A DNA stretch of 64,000 bases from Distichodus sexfasciatus (GCA_032718565.1 JAVGVS010000562.1:62001-126000), one strand, 5' to 3'. Shown: positions 11,703 to 22,338, counted from the stretch's first letter. Program-made: numbers and translations. Notes: generated by a model from the sequence alone, not told the origin.

Positions 11703-12194
11703 CGTCATAAACTCACATCCGGATCAGGTGTCGCTGGAGCGCATTACACTCGCGAACGAAAAACTACAATTAGACACCTTTATCTTGTAATTATGATAAA
11801 GGACTCCCTTGACAAGATAAAGATCTCATAATTACGTGAAAACCTCTCATACTGACCGACATAATGATTACACAATTTATTGCATGTATTATCATTGTGT
11901 GACCAGTTCTATATGTCCAGCTAAACGCAGACCAAGTGAAACCAGAATTGTAATTTAAAACTCATCGTCCGCACTGACCGTTAATATTTTTATACTCTAT
12001 TTGCACACTCTTTCAGCATAAACATCATCAGTCTTCTTTGCTGTGCCGATATATTCAGTCAGCCTCGTTCTCGTCATTGTTTGAGCTCTTACAGTAAACA
12101 CATGCAGTACCTGTACAAAACTGAAAAAGTTTCTACATCAGCCCTGAGCAAGTTTGTTTGCATATTGATAAGTTATTGTTGTATAATGAAGTTG

Positions 12195-12200
12195 AATAAA
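12195..12200 (+). terminator. Poly(A) signal of the ZBTB40-like gene
   Basis: AATAAA about 490 bases after the stop codon, followed by a GT-rich stretch (gtcgtgctctgc). A second AATAAA lies at about 12230. The region between stop and signal has no other feature. Confidence 0.6.
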
Positions 12201-12508
12201 GTCGTGCTCTGCAGACATTCCCCTAAAATGAATAAACACAAAGACTTACACGTGCAGTTTTTTATTTGCATATTTCAACGGTAACACTCATCTCATTGTG
12301 TGCATTCTGTATCTGATGTAGTTCTTCTGTTAACACTTTAAACTTAAACCAAATTCATCAGTAAACAGCGTTTCCACCAGTAGAGAAGGTGTGTTACTTT
12401 GGGACACTAGAATATAGTTTAATATTTATCCTCAGTGTGAATGCATTCAGTTCAAAACACCTTCTTAAGGACTGCATCTGTTTTTATGGATATTGTGCTT
12501 ATGTATCT

Positions 12509-12953
12509 TAGGATGTTTTCACACTTGGTCCGTTTCAGCCCTCAACACGAACTCAGATCAGCATTTTTTACGTATATGCGAACACGCCAAACGAACTCAG
12601 ACACCACTGAAACGAACCGAACTGAGACCACATCGGGAGGTGGTCCGCGTCACTGTTCGTTTAACTCGCGCCTTCTGAACGCAAAGCGCTCCTGGTTCGC
12701 TTTGAGAGTTTTTGTTCGAAATGAAAACTGCCCAGAATGCAAAGCAGTAAAGGTCTGAGAGCTCCATAAGAATGAAGTATGAACAGAAAAAGGGCCGAGA
12801 CCCTATGTGAGCAGAAGTGGAGCAGAAAGAGAACTGAGCCCCCTTTCAAATGAACTCGCAGTGTGAACTTTCTGTCGGTCCACTTTTTGGAGCACTTCTA
12901 GAGGACTGAGTTCGGTTCCTTTAAAGAGGACTATATGTGAAAACACCCTAAAT
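12509..12953. mobile_element. Inverted-repeat MITE ('GTTTTCACACTTGGTCC' type)
   Basis: Begins ttaggatgttttcacacttg and ends atatgtgaaaacacccta, forming terminal inverted repeats. The interior is rich in gaactcag and cggttcc phrases. It may belong to a PIF/Harbinger-like or related family; the duplication is unclear (TTA left, TAA right). Lies in the tail-to-tail interval between the zinc finger gene and CYB561D1. Confidence 0.6.
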
Positions 12954-14159
12954 CATTCACATATTGTAATGTACACAAGTCATTCAATAGAGTTGTATTG
13001 TTGATCTGAAGCAGTTCAGGTAATGAATGAAATCAAAATATTTTTATCCGTTTTGCAATGGTCTATGCTTTGATCAGTGAAGTTAAAAAGTAAATAAATA
13101 ACACAAACAGAAAAGTAACAGAAAACAACCCACAAAGCAACACAAAAACAACCAAAAACAAAATTTTTCTTTAGCAGTAATGCGTTAAGGATCTGATCAT
13201 TACAAACTAAAGCTGTCATACTAGTGAGATAAGATTAAAACTAACACAAATGATCATTTTTATCAAACTTAGTGTGTGTAGAGGCAGAACAGACCCAAAC
13301 AGCCGTCCAACGAACAGAACAACAACTTTTTTGTGAATAAAAAGTGTTTCACCTGTGAACCAGTTTTAAAATAGCTTTATAAACAGATCAGATTCCCTGG
13401 AGGTTAAAACTGGAGGATATTAACACAACCTGCAGTCCAGAGCTCAAGCTCTTCAACAAAAAATATTATAAACGCTGGCCTCTAGTCACTCTGCATACAC
13501 ACTGCAACCACACACACACACACACACACACTCATACAGAAAAATACACTCGTCTTCAGCTGCGAACGCCACACCAGTTCAAAAAGTTCGAGTAACAGCA
13601 GTGGTGTGTGTTTTTATTCTAATTAAAATATTGAATTTTGTATAATGGAAAATAATATAACACTGTAAGTGTATATGCTACAAAATGTTCTACTGTAATT
13701 GGTTGTCATAGTAACAAATTATAATATTAGACAACTGCAGAATTCAAGAAAACCCCAAAAGCTAACATTTTGCAATAAAGGTCATGCAATAAAATGTATC
13801 TTTTAATAAAAATAAACCTTCTGTTCCATATAAAGTGATGTTACAATAATGTTCAATTTTATTTTTCCCAATGTGGGATCATTGAAGGTTAAATCAGTGT
13901 AGACTGGTATCGTTACACCCCCCCGTATCGTTACACCCCTATTTGTACCACTGCTTTCTAACAATAATATCTGATATGTTTTAAGCTGAGTTCAACCAGA
14001 CGTTTAAATGAAAAACGTGCTTCTCTGTAAATAAAAACGCGTCCATTTCAATATAAAGTGATTTCACAATACGTTACCACGTCTGATCCTTTGTGTTAAT
14101 TTCGGATCGTCAGTGTGTATCGGCGCAGTCCGCTGTATCGCTCCACCCCGCCGTCCGGT
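12954..14159 (-). other. Probable CYB561D1 3' UTR and spacer
   Basis: No exon seen. A (CA)n tract lies near 13510-13530. On the minus strand AATAAA motifs lie at 13858-13863 and 13613-13618, either of which could end the CYB561D1 transcript. A duplicated gtatcgttacaccc phrase at 13908-13940 looks like transposon debris. Confidence 0.45.
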
Positions 14160-17100
14160 CTAGTGGGTGATCTTCTTTTTGGGCAGGAAGGCGTTGGTGA
14201 TCTGGTTCATCACCACCAGGGCGGGGAAGAGCGGCAGCAGCAGGAAGACGTACCACGTCGCCCCCGTCGCCGCCGCCTGGAACCAATCGGAGAAGAGGCC
14301 GGTCACCACGGTGACGGCGGCCAGCAGGTAGGTGAGCAGGCCGCAGGTGGCGTGGTAGAGGCGCAGACGCAGGCGGCGTTGTCGCGGCAACTCGGGTTGG
14401 GGTCGGAAGCGCAGCAGCAGTAGGAGTCCGCAGCCGGCCTGCAGCGCCGTCGACGCCAGCGTGGCCGCTCCCAGCGCGCCGTGCCACGAGGTCAGATGGG
14501 ACTGCCCCGACGCGCTCTTATCGGCCGCCACCAGGACTGCGCCCGTCGCCGCGGAGACCACCAGCAGCGCCTGCAGCAGCCAGTGGGCTCGCACCTTCAG
14601 CTGGCGGGACTTGAGGCAGAACGGCGTGGCCTCGGACGAGAAGAGAAGGATGCCCTCGGTCATGCAGAGGCAGAACTACGGGGGAAAGAGGAGAGTTTTA
14701 ATGTCATGGTTTTATAAGTACATCAGAAATGTACAGAAATCATTTTGCTGCCTTTATAGTTTTTAGTGATCTACTGTAGATAAATAAAGATTTATATATT
14801 TACACCATAAGCCAGGGGTGGGTGATTCCGCACCTAGAGGGCCAGAATCCAGCAGGTTTTCCATCACACTTGACAACGGAACAGTCACACCTGCTCTCAG
14901 GTGGGTGCTCATACAGGTGCGATGGAAAACCTCCAGGACACTTCATTTTTAATTAAGACAAAAGCTTTTTTTAAGTGCATGTGTTTATATCAGTCCAGCG
15001 AGCGTGAAAGCAGAGTGGAGCAAGGGCGGAGCATTTCCAGCGTAGTGCACAAGAAAAAGTCACTTCCCGTCCAACATAGTGTACCGAGTCAAATAGGGCG
15101 CGTGTGACTCTCCATGTGCACTACCTAGTGTGTAGAGAGCCGTTAAGCTACAACCCCAGCTATTTCCGGAGATGCATACTACCACACAGAAAAGTATGAT
15201 TGGAGCGCCTTACCTACCTTACTATTAAGTGTGCTAGTACGCGGCTCGGGACACAGTCCATGTTGGAGCTCACATTCACTAAGTGAATCAAACACGCAAA
15301 TAACTTCAAGCGCGTGTGCAGCCAGATTTGAGTGTGTAGAGACGAGATTTTGTTTGTGAACGTTCCACTGCGTGCTCAGAATTTTGGCACAAAATAACAC
15401 CATACATTTTAAGACAGAAGGCGCGGGCCGTATAAAATCACAGCTCGGACTTTGGACACGTGCTACCTTTCCCATGCGTCATCAAATATCAGCTGATAAT
15501 ATCGGACAAATATAAGCGTCGGTCCTGATATTATCGTATATGCATATCCCTATGTATATCGCATATCGTGTGTATATATATATATATAGGGATATGCATA
15601 AGGGGTAAGATAGTATAGGTATGGGGTAATGTATAGTGTAGTGTATATTTTACGGCCCTGTCCTATCCACTGACATGCTGCTGTATATTTTGTAATGAAT
15701 AGAGTGTCCTAAAGTCAAAGTTATAAACATCTCATATTCTCCAGCGCAGACTCTAAGACGCTCCTTATTGTGATGGAGATGGAAACGTTAGTAGTAAGTG
15801 AAGCCGGGGACGAGCTCTAATTATCTCACTATTCCACCCAGTGCCATTCATTATTCAGGCCGCAGATGTATTATTCATGCATTGCCCCGAGGCTGCATGC
15901 CATTTAGAGGCGTATCTACAGCATGAAGAAAGGGGAGTGAGTAGGTGAACGCCAGAGGAGAGGAAGGAAGGAGAAAAGAGTTTCTGAAATACAAGCATCG
16001 GCCAAAAACGGCCTGGAAGTGGACTTGGTGTTGAGAACTTACCCCAAACGACATGCAGAACGGGTGCCAGGAGAAGAGACCTGCAACACGAACATGAACA
16101 CACAACACGTTTACTTCCCTGTATATTACAACTCTTAAACAGTCTGTCGTTCTCTGACATAACAGGATGGTTCATTTTGTCATCAGACATGTCCTAAGTG
16201 ATTTCGCTGGGCCGGCTCATTTCAGTCACGTTACTGATCTTTTAAGAGGTTAGTGTGGTCAGTGTGGAGGTGTAGTTTTGTCTCAATGCTGTTTGGTTTG
16301 TCTAATGCCCGTTCTTGAGAATTCCATGTTCGGCTCTTTCTTTCTGTTGTCTTCGCTTTATCTGACTTGACTCATCACACACTTATCAAGACCCTGATGA
16401 ACTCAACACACATAGTCTAAATAAGAAAGAGACAGAGAAAGAGCAAGGGAACGCCAGAAAGTAGAGAGAGAGACACAGAGAGAAGGGAAGAGAAAGCTGA
16501 CAAATTAAATGAGAGAAAGAAAAGAGAGCAAGAGAAGAGAAAAACAGGGGGGACATAAAAACGTGACAGAAAGACAGAGGGGGACAGAAAAACACAGAGA
16601 GGGAGAAACGGCAAAATTAAGTGAGAGTGAGTTTACATTTTATAAACCCTTTATATCCAAAACAGTTATTTCTCAGAAAATTGACAAACGTGTATGTATA
16701 TTCTAAATATATTTATATTGTGCATAAATATATGAACAGGCTGTTTTCTACACTTTTCATTGGTTAAATATTTCTAAAACTGTCAGGCCAACGTGAAGAC
16801 TGACCAATAGAATTGTTTTATGACAACAAATAAAAATGACCAAAAATGTTTCCGCCTGACCGCAAAAATTTACAGCATCTAGCAGACACTCTTATACAGA
16901 GCAACATCCATTTTCCTAATTTAAGAGACAGCTTCCCCGGAGCAACTTTGGGTTAAGGGTCTTACTCAAGGACCCAATGCTGGTAGTGCTGGAGGTAGGA
17001 TTTGAACCCACGACCTGTTGGTTCAGAGGCAAGTATCCTAACCACTTGATCACCAGCACCCATGACATTCTGATATACTGCTTGACGTGTGATTTAACCC

Positions 17101-17321
17101 CATTAACCCTCATCAGTATAGCAGTACATTCATTTAGTTAGGTATTTTTGGTCAAGGTGAAACTCACTGGTTCCGGGATGCGACAGCGCGGCGATCAGCA
17201 CGGTGAAGACCAACACCAGCACGTGTGCACTGACCACAGAGATCCTCCTCATCCAAACATACAGCCCCAAATCCCTCATCCCCAAACCCTCTCCCACCGG
17301 GCTGTACTCCGTCATCTCCAT
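14160..17321 (-). CDS. CYB561D1: Cytochrome b561 domain-containing protein 1
   Basis: Multi-pass membrane protein of the cytochrome b561 family, which moves electrons across membranes through two haems. Coding exons, minus strand: 17321-17168, 16080-16043 (38 nt), 14675-14160 (TAG). They total 708 nt, 235 aa, phases 1 then 0, all with GT/AG ends. The haem-ligand histidines sit in LFSWHP (tiny exon), RAHWL, SWHG and LYHATCG. Hydrophobic helices include VVSAHVLVLVFTVLIAAL, the segment around WLLQALLVVSA and the C-terminal YVFLLLPLFPALVVM; the tail is LPKKKITH. The WFQA and FPALV segments favour CYB561D1 over CYB561D2, and the ATXN7L2 neighbour agrees. The ATG at 17321 is chosen because the acceptor at 17381/17382 leaves only a start-stop ATGTAA ahead of it. 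The haem role is family knowledge; the substrate is not visible. Confidence 0.92.
14815..14945. mobile_element. MITE of the 'ggtcctggagggccgg' type
   Basis: ggggtgggtgattccgcacc at one end and gatggaaaacctccaggaca at the other, with acacctgctctcaggtggg between. Same family as 58531-58700. Lies in CYB561D1 intron 14676-16042. Confidence 0.65.
15195..15475. repeat. Interspersed repeat, inverted relative of 42340-42660
   Basis: Shared phrases, in opposite orientation, with 42340-42660 include ggacacagtccatgttgg-like text, actaagtgaatcaaacacgc, gaacgttccactgcg and attttggcacaaaataac. Beyond it, 15480-15600 is hAT debris (gataatatcgga) and a short (AT)n. The rest of the intron to 16042 shows nothing. 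Confidence 0.5.
16400..16625. repeat. Purine-rich GA tract
   Basis: About 225 bases of nearly pure purine on the plus strand (agagaaagag, gagagagagacacagagaga). Lies in CYB561D1 intron 16081-17167 and can yield spurious serine/phenylalanine-rich frames. Confidence 0.8.
16868..17060 (-). mobile_element. tRNA-derived SINE with 'gtctgctagatgctgtaaa' tail
   Basis: On the minus strand it begins ggtgctggtgatcaagtgg (box A-like) and has gggttcaaatcc (box B). It ends with the fish tail ataagagtgtctgctagatg. A similar tail stands alone at 35588-35645. It is not a working tRNA gene: no cloverleaf closes after box B. Confidence 0.85.
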
Positions 17322-17372
17322 CCCAGGTCCCAGGAAGCAGGACTCGAGATGTGCACTTGCCTTCAAGTGGTG

Positions 17373-17378
17373 TTACAT
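17373..17378 (-). promoter_or_regulatory. Start-stop upstream ORF (ATGTAA) in CYB561D1 5' UTR
   Basis: Directly after the acceptor gtaatttcag (AG at 17382-17381) the UTR reads CAATGTAAC, an AUG followed at once by UAA, 52 nt before the chosen start at 17321. Such minimal uORFs can stall initiating ribosomes. Effect here is inferred. Confidence 0.5.
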
Positions 17379-17504
17379 TGCTGAAATTACAAGCAAAAGT
17401 ACTCCAGTTAAAAAATGCTTAAGTAAAAATACGGAGCACTCTTCTCAAAAACTACGCACAGCGATTTTTACAGAATAAATATTCTGCATGATCTTTCTCC
17501 AATA

Positions 17505-17735
17505 TTTATTTGTTAAGGTTAAGTTCACCCCTTACAAAAAATTTTAGGCCTCTGGCAACAGTTGCCATTAACCTTTGGCAATGTTGCCGCAAATTTTGGC
17601 CAAGGTGATATTTTCACATGCAAATTAGGTTTGTGGCAAACTTGCTACAGACTTCTAGCAAACATTGTGGAAAAAGGTGGCACTGTGGCAAATTTGTCAC
17701 CAAAAGTTGTCAAAAATAAATAAATAAATAAATAC
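17505..17735. repeat. Degenerate TGGCAA-rich repeat
   Basis: Repeated tggcaa and gttgcc words (ctggcaacagttgcc, tttggcaatgttgccgc, gtggcaaacttgc). It ends with a short (AAAT)n run near 17715. No coding signal. Confidence 0.45.
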
Positions 17736-17858
17736 CCGCAATTTGTTATAAAGGTATAACTTTCACAGTATTATGACATGTTTGATAATGTTTTTGATTA
17801 CAAACAGGTAAGAGCTCTATATTAATATGGGCAGCATGGTTTGATACTATATAGTATC

Positions 17859-18640
17859 CAGAGCTGGAGGAAGTACTGGCTCTCAGTACTCAAGTAAAAG
17901 TAAAAAATTAACCAGCAAAAAATATACTTAAGTAGAAGTAAAACAACTACATCATCAACCCTACTTAAGTAAAAGTAAGAAGTACTTACTTTTAAATGTA
18001 CTTAAAGTACTAACAGTAAAAGTACTTGTGCAATAGGACTATGTTGTCACTTAATGGTCTATTTCAATATTTCAATAATATTATATCAGTCATCACATCA
18101 GTCATCAGTCATTTAAGTGACATCACTGAATATAACGTTAGTCAAGCTGGGACCAAACACAGGACAACTTATTCATTTAAAAAAAGGCCAGTTGTCACAG
18201 GACATCGGGTAACGTATCTGTTCATAAACCGCTGCTAAGTGAACTAGCAGGTCATTACCTTGCATGGCAGCTAACATTATTGTCGATGGTGAACCTTATC
18301 ATTTATCCCAGACAAGTGCCTCTAGTTCAAGAGAGCAAAATGTTTAATACGTCACCCATACTGATGAATGAAAACTGTTGCAAAGCATCTCAATGTTGCG
18401 ACCCCCGGTAAGAGACTTCACATAAAATAACCTGTCAATCTGGTTGCTTTAAACCTCCAAGACCACCACATAACCTAGGCAACTTAGTATAGAAAGTAAC
18501 AAGAAAGTATAGATAACAGCTGCAAAATGTAGTGAAGCAAAAGAATTCATTATTATTTATACTTAAGCAAAGTACAGATACGTGAAAATGTACTTAAGTA
18601 AAGTAACAAAGTATTTGTACTTAGTTACATTCCACCACTG
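17859..18640. mobile_element. 782-bp hAT element with perfect 8-bp target duplication
   Basis: Starts CAGAGCTGGAGGAAGTACT and ends ACATTCCACCACTG. It is flanked on both sides by ATAGTATC (17851-17858 and 18641-18648). Both ends are rich in tacttaagtaaaagta, a well-known fish repeat phrase. No transposase reading frame remains, so it is non-autonomous. It lies in the proposed 5' intron of CYB561D1. Confidence 0.88.
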
Positions 18641-18956
18641 ATAGTATCACATTTATTTAAAATCAAGATGTTGCATTAATTGATAGACCAAGATGTATTT
18701 ATTGTGACAATACCATGTATCCCCACACATGTTTAAATAAAATCATTAATCTCTAAATTGTACGTTTTTACCAAAGAAATGGCTAAGAAACACACTTATT
18801 TACAAGTTACGTTTATTCAGAGATAAAGGCTGAACGAACATTCTCTCATTTATACTATGAGCACCGACACCAGTGTGTATGTATATACATATATTCAAGT
18901 GTTTACTGGTAAAAAGGCGTTATAAATAAATATTCAAAATATTTTACTTACCTTAA

Positions 18957-19050
18957 AGTCTCAACTGCCAGGTAGCGTGGATTTACGGGCGTGGAATCAG
19001 CGCAAGCTTGAGGGACTGGGCATGCGCAGATCCGACAGGTCGCGCAATTC
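18957..19050 (-). promoter_or_regulatory. Probable 5' UTR exon and promoter of CYB561D1
   Basis: On the minus strand, ggcagttgagactttaag is followed by a strong donor gtaagtaaa at 18956. About 60 bases upstream is TGCGCATGCCC (19019-19029), close to the NRF-1 site. This would splice to the acceptor at 17381. The transcription start is inferred. Plus-strand sequence 19060-19680 holds no exon I recognise. Confidence 0.5.
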
Positions 19051-19869
19051 AATGGGGAGCATATTTTGACGGAACACCTTTAAAAACTTTTGAATACGAG
19101 TTCAAATGTAATGAAATGTAAATTAATACATGTAATATAAAGGTATTGGAGTAGACTGCTTTAATTTGTTTAAATTATGGATTAAAAATTATACTCACAA
19201 AAGTACAAGGACACGAAATAATTACTCAATTAAAACAACTTCCACGCCTGCTCACCTCAGCCCTTAGTGCTCACCAAACCCGCTCCATCCTGAGCTTTTC
19301 ACTCCGCTCCAAAAAATCTCCAAAATAATCCAGCCCGAAACTCACATCGTCGCCAAATTCGACTGACAGCCTGACTGACTGTTAAAGCTGTTAATCCCCA
19401 CTCGCGTCTGCGCGCTTTAACACCGACATTAACATACAAATAAAAATCACGGGATGACGGGATCGTGAAGGAAGGAAGTGAGTAGAACTGAAGACGCCAC
19501 ACTTTCGACTGAAACTCCCACTCGTGTTTCCTGGATAGCAACAAGATTCGCGTTACGAGACATTTTAAATCCAGAACACGAAACCCGCTACGTCACGATC
19601 ACGCCCTCAGACAAGATACAGGCCACGCGGTGCGTCTCATACTACTCCCTACTCCCTACGTAGTGCCCTCACGGAGCCCCCTATTACCTACTAGGGGTGT
19701 TGAAATTAATCACATAATCGATGCATCGCGATGCTCGTGTGGACGATTCTGCATCGATGCAATGGCAGCTCGTAATCGATTTTAACGGAGGTTTTTAACC
19801 GGCGATCCGCTGCTCGCTGCGGTCTACGGCGGCATTGCAGGTGGTCTGTGACATGGGGTCCCCCTTTTA

Positions 19870-20414
19870 TGGAAGCCCATTTCCGCCACTAAAAGAAAAA
19901 AAATCTGAACGAAAAAAGTCGAAATTACGAGATAAAAAGTCGAAATTATGAGATAAAAAGTCATAATTATGAGGTAAAAAGTCGAAATTATGAGATAAGT
20001 CATAATTATGAGATAAAAAGTCGAAATTATGAGATAAAAAGTAGAAATTATGAGATTAAAAAAGTCGAAATTACAAGATAAAAAGTCGAAATTACGAGAA
20101 AGAAAGTGCGCATGCGCGCCAGTTGTGCTAAACCTGCCGTTGTCACTTGCACATGCAAACTTTATGTTTTTGGCTTGACTTCAGATTCAAATGGATTGTA
20201 AATACATCGAGGACTATTTTAGACGTGCCTTCACAACAAATGAAATACTGCATTTGCTTGCAGATTCACAAGTTGCCTCTGTAAGAGACTTCGGCAAGTT
20301 TAGCACCACTGGCGCGCATGCGCACTTCCTTTCTCATAATTTCGACTTTTTATCTCATAATTTCGACTTTTTTCGTTCAGATTTTTTTCTTTTAGTGTCG
20401 GAAATGGGCTTCCA
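19870..20414. mobile_element. 545-bp MITE with TA duplication, NRF-1 palindromes and transposase remnant
   Basis: Terminal inverted repeats of about 60 bp (TGGAAGCCCATTTCCG at both ends), flanked by TA (19868-19869, 20415-20416). Inside the left arm are about nine copies of a 20-21 bp unit, gtcgaaattatgagataaa (19915-20100). GCGCATGCGC palindromes sit at 20107-20117 and 20324-20334. A short frame from 20191 (MDCKYIEDYFRRAFTTNEIL...) follows an acceptor-like ttgacttcag and resembles the start of integrase-like transposases of fish. The rest of the transposase is gone. Confidence 0.8.
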
Positions 20415-20489
20415 TACCCTTTACTACTGAACTCACTTTATTCCTTTTTAATTTTTCAAAACATTTCCAACTGATTTGGGCATATTTTG

Positions 20490-20985
20490 AACATTGTGTA
20501 TATCACTGGTTACCTTCTAACTAACTGTATCTGCACAAATTATTGAAAAGTATTGCACAGATTCTAGTTCTTCACTGCTGTTATAATATCTGCACAAACT
20601 TCAATGTTAGTCAGACTGTTTTAAGACATACTGTTTTATTAATAGACTGGATATAGAATTTTTCATATTGAAACTGTTTCTAACCTCTTGCACATACAGT
20701 GTAAAAGTCAATTTCCACTTTTGTAGGTTAATATTGCATCTAAATTCTCTCTTTCTACCTCTATTTCTAGTACAAGTTTAAAGTTTATATTTAATACTCC
20801 ATTTCTAGTTTAAAATGTATATTTTGTATTCTATTTATATACTTTTTGTTCTATGTTCCCTGTTCGTTCTTTCTTCCCTGTTTCTTGTTGCACTGTGTAA
20901 ACTGGAGCCAGGTCGTCTCGTCTCTCTGTATATCTGTACAGTATATAGCAGAGATGACAAAGTTTACTTTGACTTTGATCTTTAT
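20490..20985 (+). mobile_element. Retroposon-like repeat ending 'aaagtttactttgactttg', copy A
   Basis: Shares gttgcactgtgtaaactgg, gtctcgtctctctgtatatc and the 3' tail with copies at about 28490-29065 and 51560-51755. It is absent from the sister hAT copy at 4950-5301, so it inserted into the element at 19692. Confidence 0.7.
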
Positions 20986-21311
20986 GAATAATGAATTTAA
21001 TGCAAATATCTAAAAAGTAATACAAAAAATACTCCCTCCAACACTTAGTCTGAGTGGTGGTCCCTGGGACCGAACCAGTTGTATCATAATGACATTGCTT
21101 GGTGATTTTCTGGCTGTGGCATAAAAATTCAGTAGCAACTACAGCTGCCCAATCTGTGATCCATGGCCAATCTGCGTGCAATGTGAAGTAATTTAGGAAA
21201 ATTGATTGCATGCATCATGATGCATGGCAATGCATCAAGATATCGAATCGCTGATGTGATAATCGTAATCGAATCGTGAGACCAGTGAAGATTCACACCT
21301 CTATTACCTAC

Positions 21312-21870
21312 TGTATGTAGCTCATTGAGATTAGAACGGTCTCCTTACCCCGGTGTAGTGCACTTACATAGTCTAGAACCTATGTAGGGCACTCAAAGAG
21401 CCTAGAAAATGACTTGGTACCAAGTAGGTATACTCATGAGGCTGGTTTCTTGCTCATTGATTAAGCCTAGTCTTAAGACTAAGTTGTAGTATCAATGGAG
21501 ATTTACCATTCAAACTCAAAACTAGTCTAGGACTAGGCTTAATCCTTGACTGGGAAATCGGCGGGTAGAGACTCGAACAATGTTTCCTTACTCCCTATGT
21601 AGTGCGCTTACATGGTCTGGAACAATGCCTCTACATAGGCTGCAACTTATGTAGGGCACTCTTACATGGGCCTACATAGGGCATATGGAGCCATTGTTCT
21701 AGACTTTGAGCCTAGAATAAGTAGTGCACTACCTAGGTATTAAGGACACATTGTTCTAGTCTCTTTGAGTGCACACTCTTGGCTCACTAATCGCTAAAAG
21801 AGTGCACTACTTAGTGAGTAGGAGTAGTGCAATCATAAAGCCTGAAATTATGGTTTTCTTGTAGTATGTA
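21312..21870. repeat. Repeated 'gtagtgcac / cctacatagggcac' block with a MITE
   Basis: Short phrases (gtagtgcactac, tatgtagggcactc, gtctagaac) recur many times. A MITE at 21438-21562 (gaggctggtttc to tgggaaatcggcg) is inserted in it and matches 11158-11283. No coding content. From 21870 to 22018 I see nothing. Confidence 0.6.
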
Positions 21871-22018
21871 TGTAGTGCAGTTTGTAGACTTCACGGAGAA
21901 CACCACATTTTGAGACACACCCTCCATCACAGGCTTCTCATAAACAGTTTTACAGCAACTGTCTTTCGTTGTGTAACGTCAAGTGAAAACATAAGGCGTT
22001 GTCAAGTATAAAGAATAT

Positions 22019-22024
22019 TTTAAT
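22019..22024 (-). terminator. Possible ATXN7L2 poly(A) signal
   Basis: ATTAAA on the minus strand, about 300 bases after the tentative stop at 22321. Plausible only if the small last exon is real. Confidence 0.3.
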
Positions 22025-22320
22025 CCATTTTTATAAATCAACATTTATATAGCAGCATATCCAGTAGATTGTGAGGTATTTCTGAATTCACGGAGAAATT
22101 CACTCCCCCCATCTTCTGTCATACACTCTCCCACGCTCACCGATATTCATATATTGGGTTTTAGAAAACAAAAAAACTCAGCCATTCTTCATTCACGCTC
22201 ACAGCCAGACTCTCAGACGTACGCTCAAATAAGACCAAACACACGCTCTCTCACACATCTTGAGTCCACAGTCCATAGTTTCAGGGCTCCTCTGTTTAGT
22301 GGCTTAAAAGGCAGACCTGC

Positions 22321-22338
22321 TCAGCGATGCAGTTTTGG
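22321..22338 (-). CDS. ATXN7L2: Tentative 18-nt terminal coding exon of ATXN7L2
   Basis: Exon 9 ends AAG/gtgagt in phase 0, so another exon is expected. On the minus strand, tgttctcttcacag is followed in phase by CCAAAACTGCATCGCTGA, giving PKLHR and stop. The joined end (GASKPKLHR) is broadly like the short basic tail I recall for human ATXN7L2. The alternative is read-through of exon 9 to a stop near 23904, adding about 31 residues ending in phenylalanines. Confidence 0.4.
   Translation of the reverse strand, partial: PKLHR

Larger units (their letters stand above)
19692..21303. mobile_element. 1.6-kb hAT-like element carrying nested insertions
   Basis: Starts TAGGGGTG, ends CACCTCTA, with perfect 8-bp duplication TTACCTAC at 19684-19691 and 21304-21311. 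Its outer parts match the 352-bp element at 4950-5301. The extra length is a TA-flanked MITE (19870-20414) and a retroposon-like block (about 20490-20985). It lies between CYB561D1 and ATXN7L2. Confidence 0.88.

Noticed and set aside
14110..14487. 125-codon minus-strand frame overlapping CYB561D1
   Set aside because: A shifted frame of the same GC-rich exon; the 14663-14160 frame carries the haem histidines and membrane helices.
16976..17060. A tRNA gene on the minus strand
   Set aside because: Has box A and B-like text but no closing acceptor stem, and continues into a SINE tail.
17322..17366. Upstream extension of CYB561D1 to 17366
   Set aside because: The extension has no ATG (it opens with TTG). 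The first usable ATG after the start-stop element is at 17321.
19905..20105. CRISPR-like array of 20-bp repeats
   Set aside because: Units are adjacent without unique spacers, AT-rich, inside a eukaryotic MITE arm.
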